From NCBI GenBank assembly GCA_018881555.1, contig JACAXG010000251.1, forward strand, positions 396,422 to 460,421: a stretch of DNA of 64,000 bases. Direction: 5' to 3'. Under the pieces are notes generated by a model. The model worked only from the letters and a program-made list of their open reading frames with translations, was not told the DNA's origin and ran no database searches. Position numbers and translations under genes: made by a program. Numbering within the stretch: the stretch's first letter is position 1; each line of letters begins with the position of its first letter. Below are positions 9,860 to 23,262 of the stretch, piece by piece. The stretch is from Amblyornis subalaris. Taxonomy: Eukaryota > Chordata > Aves > Passeriformes > Ptilonorhynchidae.

Positions 9860-12681
9860 AAGCTGTTATGCCACTTTCTCCTCTCACTGTTGATTGTATG
9901 GAGAAAGCATGTAATGTTAATTTATATCTGCTTAAAACCAGGTTGGTTCATTGAGTTCAGGTCCCTATAGTCCCCATAGTTTTCATTTTGAGTAGGTTTT
10001 TATTGCTTCAGAATTATAACCAATTAACCTATACTGAAATATAGGGTCCGCATTATCCCTCAAATCAGTGACTTAAACCTATAATGTTTTAAAATCCATT
10101 TTAAATTACTCTGATGCATCTCTTGGAAAACAAGAAGCTTTCGTGAACTTCACTAACATCTTAATTATTTTCAGATTTTTTTCTTTTCCCCAAGTAAGAA
10201 TCTACAGAGTATATAAATAAGCAGTGAAAAGCTCTGAAAGTCAGGAAATAATTTTTTTTCTGTTTTGAAGGGGTCTCAGATACAGTCATATGGTCAATAA
10301 ATCTGACAATCTGAAGAAAGTTTTGAAAGACGACAACTAGTATTCTGGAGTCAAATTAGTAATTATAAACACAATCTGAAAGAGCTTCCTTACAGATACT
10401 TGAAAACCTATCTCATTTTTTATTGTTTTGCATCCCCTTACCCTACAAATAAAAAATACACACACAAAAATTAAAGTGTAGAATATATATTATTTTAATA
10501 AATAACAAACACTGGGTTTGTAGGCGTAACAGGCAGCTTAAAAATAGGTAGAAAAAAGGCCTCTTATTTAGGACAGAGAAGACACAAGCAAGAATTAAAG
10601 AAAAGCTATATAAAAATACTTGAAAGAGTTATGGATTGGAACAATGTTGCTATGTCTGTGTTATATTTAGGATATTAAACAAAAAATATTTTTTTCTCCC
10701 AAATTAACTAATACTGTATCTTCTGAAGTACTGATAATGATCGATATTGTGAAATGCCTCATTTTTCTAATGAGTTAAACATCAAAAAAGTGTCCTCATT
10801 TCTTCTGATAAGCAGGTCCTTCCAAGTCACNTGTACTGAGATATGTAAAAGCTACATCAAAGTGATCAGTATTCATTAAACACTTTCAGTAGTCATGCTG
10901 TTCTATATTTTTGTAGACTATTAATACACCGAATAATGGTAATGATCCTTTTAGTGTAATATATGCATATGATAAACACAGTGCTCAAGATTAGTAGAGT
11001 ATGATCTCAATTCCAGGTCCCATTGTGCCAGTTTACATCTCAGAGTAGAACTCAAATATTTATTTTTCCTTTACTTTTCTGTTCATTTGTTTGGGGTTTT
11101 TTGTTTTGCTTCTCCCATCATAGCACATCTGTCTTCATTGTATACCTCACCTTTTATCAGAAAGCATTACATGACACTTGTAGGACTTGCTACAAGGACT
11201 TGCTTCAGTTTCTGAAATTATTTATGCCTACAAGCAACTTTCTGTTACAAACAATTAGCTGTACCTATGTTAGTTTATTTCTTTCCTTAAAAACCTAATA
11301 GCTATGCAAATGAAGGAAACAAAGTAACAGCTGCATTGACAAAACTGTGTCACCTTATCATTAAAGACCTCNATTATTCAAAACATAAAATAATAGTTCC
11401 TGGCAGAGTCTTGCTAAGCAAATAGATTTCAAGGTATAAATTAATATACGCTTTTTTTTTTAATAGACTGTAATGTCTGCTAATGTTTCATTTTATCTCA
11501 CATTTCAGTTTTTAAGACATAGGAGTGCTGTGCTACAGTTGCTTTTTTACAGAAATAGCAGACCTTCAACCTAAAAAATCTGTAATATTTTATGTCTTCT
11601 ACATCAACAAAGCAAAACCACATGGAAATAAAAATAAAACCACCTTTTCAATGGTATATCATATTTATGTTCTAAAACTTTAAGCTGAGCTATTTTGCAA
11701 TTTGCTTTTGTAGTAAATTACATTTTACATTTGTTCCTTTGTGATAGAAAAGCACTCACGAATGTTCCCACTGCACAGCTGAAATTCTTGAGTTTTGTGT
11801 AGTTCAACGACTGAGGTCAATAGTGAAGGGACCTAGTCTTGAACTGGATTCAACCACTTCATAGCATCTTCAAGTTTCCTGAACCATTGAGGTCCACTGC
11901 ATTTGAATTGCTGCATGTGGCATTCTGATCAATGAGGAAAAAAAGAAATTTTCTGTTCGGTGCACTGTTCTATAAAAGAGATTCTGGAGTACATGTTGCG
12001 GTAGGAAAATTCTGTCTCAGTGTTGCTTTTAAGTTGTTCCCGCCTCAAAAACTGTGATTTGAAACTTTACTGCCTTTTTCTAAAAGGTAAGGTCATGGGT
12101 AAATTTTTGCAATTCGCTGACACAGACATTGTTGGTAGGTCTGCTGAGGGAAAAATTACATAGTACCTTGTGGCAAATAGTAAAGATTATAAAAGCCAGT
12201 AGAAAATCTGCAACTCATTAGCTAGCAAACAAGAAAACACTCTTTTAAAAATAGTAGTTTTACTCGGTATTATACCTAACAAAAGCGATAGATTGGGAAG
12301 GAAAACATCTTGAGAGAGATATACATATGTATTTTTATTATGTGTGTAGCTTTTCAAATTACGTTACCATTTTGCTCTTTACACACTATCTTGTAATAGA
12401 TTTGGAGCCCTAGGTGAAATGTGATCTTTTAATAAAAACAAGTAACCACAATAATTGCAATGTTTTTAACCACAAAAAGATGTTTTCTAGAACTGTGTTC
12501 AATTCTGAGACTAGCTTTATAGTTTTAAGTAGCACTAGTAATTATGCTGATATACTTTCCTCCTGTCAATTGAAGACTTTATTGCTGTGCTGAAACAACA
12601 GAATTGTCTCACAGAAAGGTACTGCCCATAGTTAATGCTTTTCATCACGATTAAATGAATGAACAGCAATTTTTTAAAAGC
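9860..12681. other. Unassigned AT-rich DNA
   Basis: About 2.8 kb without a recognisable gene or transposable element. Frames are short; the 91-residue frame at 11023-11298 has no family resemblance and is rich in F, S and L from T-rich DNA. Isolated Ns lie at 10831 and 11372. Confidence 0.5.
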
Positions 12682-12868
12682 CTTTGTGTTTGAATTTTTG
12701 GTTTTAGGTGGATTTTTTAGGTGGATTTTTCTGTTGTTTGGATTTTGTTTGGGGTTTTTTTGGAGTATTTTGGGGGGATGGTTTGTTTGTTTGCGTTTGG
12801 TTTGGTTTGACTTTTGGTTTTCTGGGTTTCGGGGGTTTTTTTTGGTGGTCTTTTTGTTGGTTTTGTTG
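12682..12868. repeat. G/T-rich low-complexity tract
   Basis: About 185 bp in which the + strand is almost entirely G and T, in loosely repeated blocks such as TTTGG, GGTGGATTTTT and GTTTGTTTG, with several runs of three to six G. It opens a 143-residue minus-strand frame (12535-12966) rich in N, K, P, T and Q, which is a product of composition. Clustered G runs could allow weak quadruplex formation, but their spacing is irregular. Confidence 0.8.
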
Positions 12869-15409
12869 GAGAGAGAAAGGTTGAAATAGCTATAAAATGG
12901 AAATTTACCACCCAAATATGAACTCATATATGAGTCTTCAGATTCAAAATCTTCATTAATGTGCAAATTGCTGCGTAGAGGAATGCTTTGATTATAGTTG
13001 TGTGACTAAGAGAATGGAAAAGAAGCAGTAGTAATTCCAAAGAAGATTTTAAAAGGGTGATTCAGATGGATACAGATAGTCACAACAAGAAGAAGCTTAA
13101 GGAAAGTGAGCTGCTAGTTAAGAGCGGTAAGGAGGGAAGTTTCTTCTGCCACTTGATTTTTGTTGCATCCATTCAGTAGATGTGCTGGAGTTTCAGAATT
13201 TTTGCATGTGACACAGAAGTTTTCTATTGGAAAAAAATATTTAAAGTTATTTCTTTCCCCAGAGCACTTCAATCTCTACATTGACTGACTACCTTTTAAT
13301 TACAGAATAATTTCTTAGACCGTGTGGCTTTACACTCAAAACCTTAGACAAAGATGCTTGTGTTCCAAGGACTCATTGTGTTTTTCTCTTGCAGTCAACA
13401 GTCTAGGCTGAGCTCAAATTCATAAAAAGTTCTTGTGTTTGCCTTATTTTCTCCAAGCATGTTTCTGTAGAACACATCAACGTATTCACTTGCTTCTAAT
13501 GCAAAACAAATGAACAGAAAATTGTGGTACCAAGTTGCTTTCTCCTTTGCTGTTGACTCAGTGTTACTTGTTCTTTCTTTACAGTGCACACTGGACCATG
13601 TCCATGGAACCTTCTCTGCATTTTCTTATAGCCCATTCATTCATGGAAATTTCTTCTGAATTGTGTCATTATTCCAGACATACTGTTTAAAGATAGAGAT
13701 GCCCTGACATTTAAATTATTTAAATTTATTTAAATTAATGGAAAGTACCATTACCTAGTGCTGTCATACATGAGAATGTACAAAAGCATGGATAAGACAG
13801 TAAAATTTGTTTAAAGAATTTTTATGAGTACTGTCAGCTGTCACAGCTTTGCTTACAACTTACTGCCCCGTATTTTCCTGCCCCACATGTGAAAAAAAAA
13901 TGGGGTCTTTTATAACAGGACCTTTCTTTCATCAATCCTTTCTTTCTTCTAGGCTTGAGGATTCTCATATTGTTTAGGATCCTTACATTGTAACTGGTGT
14001 TCCCTTCAAAACCATTCTACAAGAAAAGAGAACTCACCATACACACAGAGCAAAGGATATATACTCATAGTCTAGACGATGCTTTAATGGTGTTCTAGAA
14101 AGCTACTGTTAATACTGCCATCAAAATGGTTAAACTAAAGCTTCTTACTATCTGTTTTGGAATATTCCATGCAAATGTCCCTTTGGGTGCTCCAGTCTTT
14201 CTGCAAGCACTGTTAGGTCACTGCAAAGCCTTGTCTCTTTCACAAGAAGCAGCAAAAATCACATACCGTGGGGTACACAAGAACCAGCAATACACCCTAA
14301 AGACTGGTAGCTTCATGTTAACTCCAGGGAAAAGGATCAGGAAGGAATTAAAAAACAGACCATCATCCAAAGTGTGCAAATGAAAAGGGGATTTTCAAAT
14401 AAGTATGATGGAATCATATGGAATAAAAAAGTGAATCATCAATACAAAATGTACCAGTTTTGCTCCTTACTGGTCTAAAATTGACTTGTTAGCTTCTATT
14501 CAATTGAGCTAACATCGTATTGAGCACAGTGACCTTTGTTGCCTCTGTGTGTTGTCAATATTTTTCTTTTTCTGTATTGTTAGAGTTGTTGTTTGTTCCT
14601 TTGAAGATGACTAGGAAGAAAAAGGAGGAAAACATTTGCAAAAATTCAATTTTCAAGTCTTGCGTTTAGGAATGGACAACTCAGATAAATGTCTTTTAAA
14701 AAAAGAGCTATCATTGCAATCGTCTTTTGTCATCAATGGCCTTCTTAGCTAATAGATAAGGTTTGTTGCAGATGTTATGTGGTCAATAGAGATGATTTTA
14801 AAGGACATTATCTTCTATAGATATAGCATATAATGTTCACCTCTTTTACACGTTAATGATCCAAAATATATGAGAGTAAATCTTTCTCCAGACTTTCAGA
14901 GAATTACGAATCTAGATCACCAGTGAAAAAATTACATGTGATATGACACATTGAAAAAATATTTGGTAATGCAATAGCAAAATTCACTAGAAGATACATG
15001 CACTTAATTTTAATGTATTTGTAAGTACTACTGAAATCTGTGTGACTATTTGCGTGCCTAAATTCATTGTATATTCTCAGTATTTTCATGTTGTAATTTG
15101 TGCAATAGTGTTATTCAATGACTCTATATCTAAAATGTTCAGTTGTTTGGGATTTTTTTCTCAACAATTAAAACTAAGAACACAGAAATCATAATAAATC
15201 TCCAAAGAGGTTTTCGTCATTAACTCAAATTCTTTTACTTATTTTGAAAAGCATTCTTGTTATCTTTTCAATGTACAATATTTGTGATCAAAACTTAAAA
15301 GCTTACAAAAGAAACTACTTCAATATGCTTGTTCAAAATAATGTTTATAAAATAAAATATTTCTGTTTGGTTATGTGATTAAAGACTTGTACACATAAGC
15401 AGCAATATG
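12869..15409. other. Unassigned AT-rich DNA
   Basis: About 2.5 kb with no recognised gene or repeat. The 85-residue frame 14126-14383 begins with ATG but has no recognisable domain and no support from context. Confidence 0.5.
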
Positions 15410-15445
15410 AAAAAAAAACCAAACAAAAAACCCAACCCCCAAACT
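15410..15445. repeat. A/C-rich low-complexity tract
   Basis: A short tract of only A and C (runs such as AAAAAAAACC and CCCAACCCCC), like a complementary-strand counterpart of the G/T-rich tract at 12682. Confidence 0.7.
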
Positions 15446-17794
15446 TTCCAAATATGCAAAAGAACAATAGCAGGTCACAAAACCCCAAAAACCTAATCAG
15501 AGCAAGTGGGATGTCAGTTACATGGGAGCCAAGATCCCTATGGGCTGGAAGTGAGACCCACAGGGCAAACCAAAGTGAGCAGCTCTCAGAGTCTCTCTTC
15601 AGACTGAGGGTGGTCATTTCCTGGCAGCGTGGGACATTTTATGAGATGCAAGAGAAGGCCCTCCTGGGATTGCATAAGGCTTATTATGGGATGTTTAGAA
15701 GATGAACCAAAGGTGGGGAAAAAGACGAATCAAAGTGGTTTGAGGAGGAATACACATGGTGAAATGGATAAGGAGATAAAAGGAACTGGGCTGCATGTAA
15801 ATGTTGCTGATCAGAATGCTTCTCTGGCCATGCCTGCATCTTTCATCACAATCTGTCCTCCATTATTAACTGTTTTCCTTGATCAGAGGATTTCTTTTGT
15901 GTATGCACATGCATGTAAGGATATCTGAGAGTCAGTGCCAGGAAACAGACCAGAGGTCAGAGTTCTTGCATGTCTGTGATGCTAGAGATCAGAGTATGTA
16001 CATACTGTATAGGTAGATCAGCATGCATTCACTAGCAAAAACCACATGGTGGCAACTGACAAGTAGGGTAAGAGGCCTAGGAGCCATTGTATCGAAATGG
16101 TTATAAATCTGTGTTGGATGCTGGAGAGAAAAAAGTCTGAGAGTTGACTACTAGAGTGGACAAGATGTCCGAGTCAGACCATTGGTCTCATGGTCAATGG
16201 ACAGACCGGTTTACATAGGTTTGTCTTTGTACCGGGTGCATATGAGGATGATAATATGAGAGGCATCTATGGAAAATATCTTTTTACAGCTAAAAGCCTA
16301 ATCATATCACACAGAAGAACAGAAAGAATGATTTCTTCATATGCTGTGAGTCTCCAGCTGTGAAATGGAAGTTTTCCTAATATTAGAAATGGAAGACTGA
16401 GCTCTACGTGTATGTATGTATGCATTCCATCAGGATAAAAATTACATTTTCACATCATTCATCATATACTAATGTATACACCTCAGGAAGCTGAGATGGC
16501 TCTTTGAGAGCATATTGTTCTCTCTTCACACTTTTTTTCATCAATTACAGCCAAAAGCCAGACCACAGGTCGGTCAAAGCCACTCACTCACAGACTTGGC
16601 TAAACTGCATGTTAGACTGCTAAAGTGGATCATACCGTAGTGTGAGGGAAATTATACTTTAATGTATGTTTTTCTTTATTTTTGTTCACACATTTTTATT
16701 ATCAATTTAAGGCTTCTGGACTGGTATAGAGTACAGAAGTTTTTAAAATCCAGAAAATTTGTGCATGCTTTCTACAATTCAGTCTTCACATGAATATAAA
16801 TGTATGTCATAGTTAACAGTGAGGGTCTAAAACTTTTGTACTAATAAAGAGTGGGGTTTTGTTTCTTTTTCTTATTCTCAGATTTAAATTCTGAAGGCGT
16901 TTCCAAGAGTTGGAAGGCATTTGGTTAAGTTCGAGCTTTACTTCTTTATGAATCAGGTATCTTTTCTGTACTCTACTGCTGTTTAAAGATCCATAGATCC
17001 TTAGAATACTTTCTTAAGAACTGAGTACTAAAATAACATGAATCCTCTGGAGTCATAATTACCTGGTAGAGTGCTGGGCAAAAGATTCATAAAAAATAAA
17101 GTGTTGAAGCATACCCTTGAAGAACTACCAAAGTCAAACAGCTTTTTTCCTTTGTGTTTCCAGGAAGGGGATGGGGGTGAGGGGAGATGTATTTATCTTT
17201 TTTCTTTTATGATATCTTTCCACTGTAAATTCACAGGAATCTTTAATGTGATTTTACTGAACTGTGATGATGTGTGTTTGTAATACATGGTATTTGTGGT
17301 ATAAGTATTTGGAAGAATTGTTAGCAAAAAGAAAGTTTTTTTTATTTTGTGCATGTTGCAAAATTATGTAAAGCAAAAATAATTTAATCTACTACATCTA
17401 GGAAAAATGCAACATTTATCTGAATGAGGATGCTGCATAGCTAGCAAATGCATCATTTAATATAAGAACATTCTCTGCACTGATGGACATAAAAGCAGAA
17501 TTAGACTTTTTTGTATCTTTTCTGGGCTGATATCTGGAATCAGATCTTTGGGTCCCAATGAATATATCAGACAGCAAATAAAAATGTAAATATGTGCAAG
17601 GAAAGGATAAGGAGAGAGATAATACAAAAATTCTGTTATTTGTTTCTTTGATGGTTTTTGTGGGTTTTTTCCGCCCCAAAACCATTTCACAAAGAATCCA
17701 GGAATTATTATGATTTTATTTAGAATTTTCAAGTTATGTTGTATACAAGTTGAAGAAATATAACTGTTCCAGTGTTTCACCACCCCCANTATTG
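15446..17794. other. Unassigned DNA
   Basis: No gene or transposable element is recognised. Overlapping frames at 15454-15705 and 15629-15928 show no family resemblance. One N lies at 17789. Confidence 0.45.
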
Positions 17795-18025
17795 ATATTT
17801 TTCCCCTTATATCTAGCCTAATCTACCCTCTTTTAGTTTAAAACCATTAACCTGTCACTACAAGTGCTACTATAAGGTCTGTCCCCATCTTTCTTATAAG
17901 CCTCCTTGAATTATTGAAAGGCCACAATAATGTCTTCCCAGAGCCTTCTTTTCTCCAGACTGGACAACCCCAGCTCTCAGTCTCTCTCCTCCATCGTACC
18001 CAACTGATTTGAAGGGCTTGGACTT
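17795..18025 (-). mobile_element. CR1 LINE, 3'-region fragment
   Basis: Minus-strand CR1 piece. It contains the reverse complement of the segment before the 3' end (tatctagcctaatctaccct, then agtttaaaaccatt) and, further right, 'ttctccagactggacaacccc' (reverse complement of the CR1 'GLFSLEK' coding end). The extreme 3' terminus with the ATTCTATG motif is missing. Diverged. Confidence 0.82.
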
Positions 18026-19767
18026 TAATTTTCTGTGAATGAGTGAATGACTAAGGGTAGCATGGTGATAGAGACAGTTGGGTGAACTGGAAAGGGGTGA
18101 AAGAGAGCAGAGAAAATCTCAGTGGTTTTGTCTTGAACAGTATTGCAGCATATTCTCTGAAATTCTTTGAAATTACATGTTTTAACTTACAGAACTAGTC
18201 TTATGTTAAAAGCATTTATATATTCATGTATATTTGGTAAAAAATGTCCTTTTACCTTCGAGGAAGAATCTTTCTTGATGTCCAGAGTCATCTGAAATAC
18301 CAGTCCTATCGCATGGCACCATACTCTTATCTTTAAACAGCAATGATGATAGTGTTCTCGGCAATTTTTTAATCTTCCTAATCGGTTTCAACTTTCTAGG
18401 TACTGGTGACCTGGAGTTTAGTTGTTTTTTTATTATTTATAATAACTTTTTTTTAATGTTTGCCATCATTATTGTCAAGAAAAACACAGCAGAAACAAGA
18501 GAAAAAATAATATTATCAGCATTTAGATTTATTCAGAGGCATAGACTATTAAATATTCTATTAAATATTAAGTACTAGTCAAAAACACCACTTTTAAAAA
18601 CAGGTCAGAGCTTGAAGATATGAATGGAAATCTGGAACTGCTGCTGACAGTTCAGTCAATCTATGTTCTCAAAGATAATTTCTGAAAATAAACATTTTGT
18701 CAAAAACTATTTTACTTCATGCTAAGTCCGTTATGAATGCACTGAGTAATGGAACTATTAATAATAAGAAGAATGTTAATATGGAAACTTTCTCATTTGC
18801 ATAATGATGTAATTGTAAAGTAAATAGAGACATCACATATTTTTTGCAATGATTGAATAATCACAGTATAGCTTTGAGAAGAAAGTAAATTATGCTTGCT
18901 ATTTNTTCTGTGACTGTTGTTGTCTGTTTGTTGTGATTGGGTTACCATATTTAGAAGGTGAAAATAAGCATAGATATCTTTGCCATGACAAGAATGCAAA
19001 ATATGTTTTATATCCTAAAATCATTGCATGAGCTTCAAAGTCATAAAAGTACTTAAATATTTTCTGGAAGATTTGGGTATTTACAAATAGTGCCTAAAAT
19101 CTTACACAGGTTTTCTCAAATCACTTGGTTTCAAGAACAAGACCTAAAGTAGAAGACATTCTGCGTGTATTTATTGTGGTATTTTCACAAAATTAGAACA
19201 GTTCTGTAATTTTACAGAAATACAGGAATTAAGGAAGTAACCTGTTTGCACAACAAAACCCCCCAGTATTTAAATAATTGCTTTTCTAAAGTTTTTCCAT
19301 CAAGCATAAAATGTTCTTAATGTGTTATAAGGTCATTTACAATGAACTCTTACATCATGCATACATAAACTGTGGGGAAATACAGGTTAGAATTGTTCTC
19401 ATATTTAGGTTTCTCAGTTGGATTCTACCTGAATTATAAGAAGTTAGATGTGAAAAATAAAAGAATATTCCATTGAAGTCAATCGGTAATTTGGAATCAC
19501 ATTTCCATGTGCTAGAATTTTATGCAGGCTCTGTGGTGTTAAATTAACCACTAATTGAACTCCACCAGTCAGAAAGAAAAACAGTCTCTCATACAACCTA
19601 GGACCTCAGGAATATGATGAACTTCTGCATTTTATTCTGCAATGATATTGCATATCATCTCACCAAGAGAATGCAAACAGTCATTCTAAAACCTACTTCC
19701 TTTTCCTCCTAAAATAGTACTAGAAGTGTCTATTACTTTAATGTGTTCTGGGGCAAAATGCTGGAAA
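18026..19767. other. Unassigned AT-rich DNA
   Basis: No gene or repeat is recognised in 1.7 kb. One N lies at 18905. Confidence 0.5.
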
Positions 19768-20540
19768 TAACATAGGCTCATGGGAAAATTCAGGTTGGAT
19801 AGGGCCTTAGGATTCCCAAAACACAGTCATCTGTGAAGTCAGATTAGGCTGCTTAGGGTTTGATCTGTCTAGGTCTCAAAAACCTTCTAGGATGAAGACT
19901 GCACAGATCTGAAAGCCTCTTCTAGTGCCTGACTGTTCTCACAGAGAAAAGTTCCTCTTTATACCCAGGCTCAATTTCCCTTGTTTCAATGTATGACTGT
20001 TATTTCTCATTTTCTCACCGTGCACCAATGCTCTCTGTCTTCTTGATAAGGTCTTCTTAATAACATTCTCCCTAGCTGGAGGTCTGCTGTTAGATCCCGC
20101 TGTTGTCTTTCCTCCAGGCTGAACAAGCCCGGCTCCATTAGCCTCTCCTCAAAGGGCAAGTTCTCCAGTACCAGTGTGGTGGCCTTCCACTGAAATCACC
20201 CATGTTTATAAGCATATTTTCTCTGTTAGGGCCCCCCCAAACTGGATGCAGGAATCTAAATGTGGTCTCACAAGTGCTTAGGAGGGAGGAATGACCACTC
20301 ACCTTGGTCTACTGCCCATGTTCCTATTACTGCAGCCTGGGTTGCTCTTAACATTCCTTACTGCCAGGGTACACTGCTGGCTCATACCCGGACTGTAATC
20401 CACTTACAATCCTTGTGGCTCATTCCTTTGGCCTAGTTTGGTCCCTCTGGATGGCAGACTTTCCCTCAAACATTTTGACTGGTCTGCCCTTCAATTTGTA
20501 GTCCTCTAGAAACTTGGCTGCAGAAGTTAATTTGCTTCCA
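19768..20540 (-). mobile_element. CR1 LINE, 3' portion
   Basis: Minus-strand CR1. The left end is the reverse complement of the 3' terminus (aacataggctcatggg, then 'ttcaggttggatagggcctta'). It is followed by the 3' region (ctccaggctgaacaagcccg near 20116) and RT C-terminal sequence (actggatgcaggaatctaaatgtggtctcac near 20240). It continues to about 20540, where similarity fades. No usable frame remains. Confidence 0.85.
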
Positions 20541-21654
20541 ATTATGTTTTTCTGAGTCCCTTAGCTGGTTTTGTGATAAATATTAAAGTACATAATTTGT
20601 GAAATAGAGATTTGCATCTCCAGTAATTTGAATAAATAAACTGAGAAACTTTCTTTTTGGAAACAGGCTGAAAAAAGATAGAGGCAATAGAAAAGGTCCA
20701 GTGACAAGGTCATGTGTTACTCAAAGCAAAAACAATTTAGGTGGAATATTGACAAATATAAAAGAAAAGAACATCCCGCCTTCCCCCAGTACAACCAAAT
20801 ATGTTCATTTTTTATGTATCTTGATTCTAGACTAAGAAAACTAGGATTATATAGCTCAGTCTGTAATTAATTTGGGGATTTTTTCAGATCTTAGATGACA
20901 AGCTTGGTTTGAAGGGTAAACATGTTTCAATATCCACATGCTCATTGATAAAGACCTCTGTATTTTTTAGCAGAGTAAATTTCTTTAACTTGTAGTGGGA
21001 CTTTTCTTCAGTCTGTATTCTGAAACTTTTATTGACTAGCTGTGCAGTCATCTGCTAAGACACGGAAAAAAAGCAGACTTCTGCAGTGGCTGGGGCAAAG
21101 GTAATATTGGATTGACTGCTTTTTAAAATAATAATAGATCCAGAAGCAAAGGATGATTCCTTTTTGTGTTCATTTTAACTGCACTGCTATTATTATTTTA
21201 ATATTTCTAATAAATACTTGAGAATATGAAGTAATTAAAAAAAATAAAAGAAAAAGAAAAATACCACAGAGGGAAATGGGAAACAGAGACTACATTCCTA
21301 TCAGTTCATACTTCATGTTAAGACTACAGAGCAATATCCGTTTGCAAAGGTAGACAAAGTACATACACAGTCATATCTCTATATAATCACTATATAGATA
21401 GCGACTGAAACTCAGAACAAATAATAAATATCGTAGATTTTAAGTTTATAATAACATTTATTGACTAAATTTTCTCACTTAGAAGATCAAACTAATAACA
21501 AAGAACCAAGTGAGCTCACTGTAATGATAGACACTTGGGAATCCTTTCATTTCATAGCTGAAGACTTGGGCACATTTTAATCTCTCTCAGTGCTCAAGTC
21601 ACTGAGTAAGTCAGAATACCAAATACAGTCTCTGGCTTCAAGGTGTCTTTTTCT
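20541..21654. other. Unassigned AT-rich DNA
   Basis: No gene or repeat is recognised. A purine-rich run (aaaaaaataaaagaaaaagaaaaa) lies near 21237-21261. Confidence 0.45.
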
Positions 21655-22050
21655 CATGCTGTAGTGGGTTGACCCTGGCTAGATTCCAGGCATTCACCAA
21701 AGCTACTCTCTTATTCCCCTCCATAGCTGCACAGGGGAGAGAAAATACAACGAAGGGTTCATGAGTTGAAATAAGGACCACCAAATACCATCACGGGCAA
21801 AACAGGCTCGAATTAGAGATATTAACTGAATTTATTACTAACAAAATCAGAGTAGGATAATGAGAAGTAAAATAAAACCTTAAAAACCCCTTCACCCCAC
21901 CTCTTCCTCTTTCGCAGCTCTACTTTCTCTCTCCCAGTAGTGCAGGGAGACAGGGAATGGGGATTATGGTCAGTTCACCACATGTTGTTTCTGCTGCTGC
22001 TCAGGGAGAGGATTCCTTCCCCTGCTCCAGCATGGTGTCCCTCCCACAGG

Positions 22051-22188
22051 AGACAGTTCTCCATGAACTTCTCCAACATGAGTCCATCTCACGAGCAACA
22101 GTTCTCCACAAACTGCTGCAACACGAGTCCATCCCATGGGCAACAGTCCTCCCCAGACTGCTGCAGAGTGGGTCACTCTTGCATGGGG
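22051..22188. repeat. 45-bp tandem repeat inside the LTR, three units
   Basis: Units start at 22051, 22096 and 22141, each beginning with a form of A(G/A)CAGTTCTCC and ending near a GAGTCCATC-like stretch, with moderate divergence. On the + strand they encode a 15-residue period with SPSH and QF/QS blocks. This is an antisense coincidence of an internal LTR minisatellite, seen also in degraded form in the copy at 4546-5630. Confidence 0.75.
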
Positions 22189-22571
22189 TATAGTCCTTCA
22201 AGGACAAGCTGTTCCAGCGTGGGCTCCTCTCTCCATGTGCCTTCCACAGGGTCACAGCCTCCTCTCAGACATCCACCTGCTCCGGTGTGGGTCTCCTCCA
22301 TGGGCTGCAAGGGCACAGCTGCTTCTCCATGGTCTTCACCATGGGCTGAAGGGTAATCTCAGCTTCAGTGCCTGGAGTGACTACTGCCCTCACCCCTGCA
22401 CCGACCTTCGTGTCTGCAGAGTTGTTGTTCTCACATGTTTTCACTCTGCTCTTCTCTGGCCGCAATTATATCTGTGCAAAAACTTTTCTTCCTTCTTAAA
22501 TATATTAGCATAGAGGCATTGCCACCATTCCTAATTGGCCCAGCCTTGACCAGCAGCACATCCATCTTTGG

Positions 22572-22577
22572 AGCCAC
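22572..22577. repeat. TSD of nested insertion, left copy (AGCCAC)
   Basis: Matches 23263-23268 exactly. Removing one copy and the insert restores continuity with the sister LTR. Confidence 0.72.
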
Positions 22578-23262
22578 TGTTATGAATAAGAGAGAGAGAG
22601 TTTAAACCAGGCTTCTGCCTTTGCTCAGATTTCTGGCAGTAGGCAGCAGCTTTATGGAGGCGGCCAGCACCCTAAAACCACTCTCGCTCACAAGTTCTTA
22701 ATCATGACCGATCAGATCTATTACAACATGAGTTATTTANTGAATAGACACAAGAAAAACATCAGACATAAGACTCTAAATACACTTCTTACTACACAGG
22801 ATAAACAAAAGAAATGCTACTAGTAGGTTCATATATAAGACAGTGCACGATAATAAAGGTACCCATATTTCAGCTAGCGAAGAAATTGTATAGATTAGGA
22901 AACAAATATAACTTACCAAGGAAGGATAGTGGTGTACAGAAGTCTTCTTTCACCCAACTTCTAGAAGAGTAACTTGAGGCCGATGTCTCAACTTCAAGGA
23001 GAACTCTCTCAGAGAGTGTGTAAGCCATTTCTGATTTTATGAAAATTATAGTGGTCTTCTATAGATGGTAAAAGTGCGGTGTTTGTCAGTCACAAATTTT
23101 TTGCTTATCCTTTTACATCCTTTCCCAGGAGGGTGTTTATTGCTAGCTAAGGGTGTTTATGAGACAACACAACTCACCATAAGGCAAGATATTCCGGCTT
23201 CATGTAGCCATGGTGGAAGTAGATAAGCTTTTTGCTGTCTCAGGGGTGAAAGGTCCTGTCAT
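22578..23262. mobile_element. Nested 685-bp insertion inside the LTR, family unknown
   Basis: Sequence from TGTTATGAATAAG (22578) to TCCTGTCAT (23262) has no counterpart in the sister LTR at 4546-5630, whereas both flanks do. The flanks share AGCCAC (22572-22577 and 23263-23268), a 6-bp duplication; the exact choice between 5 and 6 bp is ambiguous. The start TGTTATGA and the end TCAT(A) are partly inverted, as in an LTR whose terminal ACA was lost or mutated. Size, TG start and duplication fit a solo LTR of a second ERV family, but no coding sequence confirms this and it could be another element type. A GA dinucleotide run lies near 22590-22600 and an N at 22740. Orientation is undetermined. 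Confidence 0.68.

Larger units (their letters stand above)
21660..22577 (-). mobile_element. ERVL-type LTR (minus sense), 3' part before a nested insertion
   Basis: Same LTR family as 4546-5630 but inverted. The + strand reads TGTAGTGGGTTGACCCTGG at 21660, the reverse complement of the LTR 3' end. It then runs through the polyadenylation region (reverse complement AATAAA in 'gaatttattac', 21829-21838) and the body to 22577, where an unrelated element interrupts it. The LTR resumes at 23263-23374. Three 45-bp tandem units sit at 22051, 22096 and 22141; because 45 is a multiple of three they keep + strand (antisense) frames open. CATGC precedes the LTR and CACAC follows its far end; both could derive from one CACGC duplication by CpG decay. 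Confidence 0.88.

Noticed and set aside
12535..12966. 143-residue N/K/P/T-rich minus frame
   Set aside because: Product of the G/T-rich low-complexity tract; composition explains the whole frame.
14126..14383. 85-residue + frame as a host exon
   Set aside because: No domain resemblance, no convincing splice or Kozak context, and no neighbouring exons.
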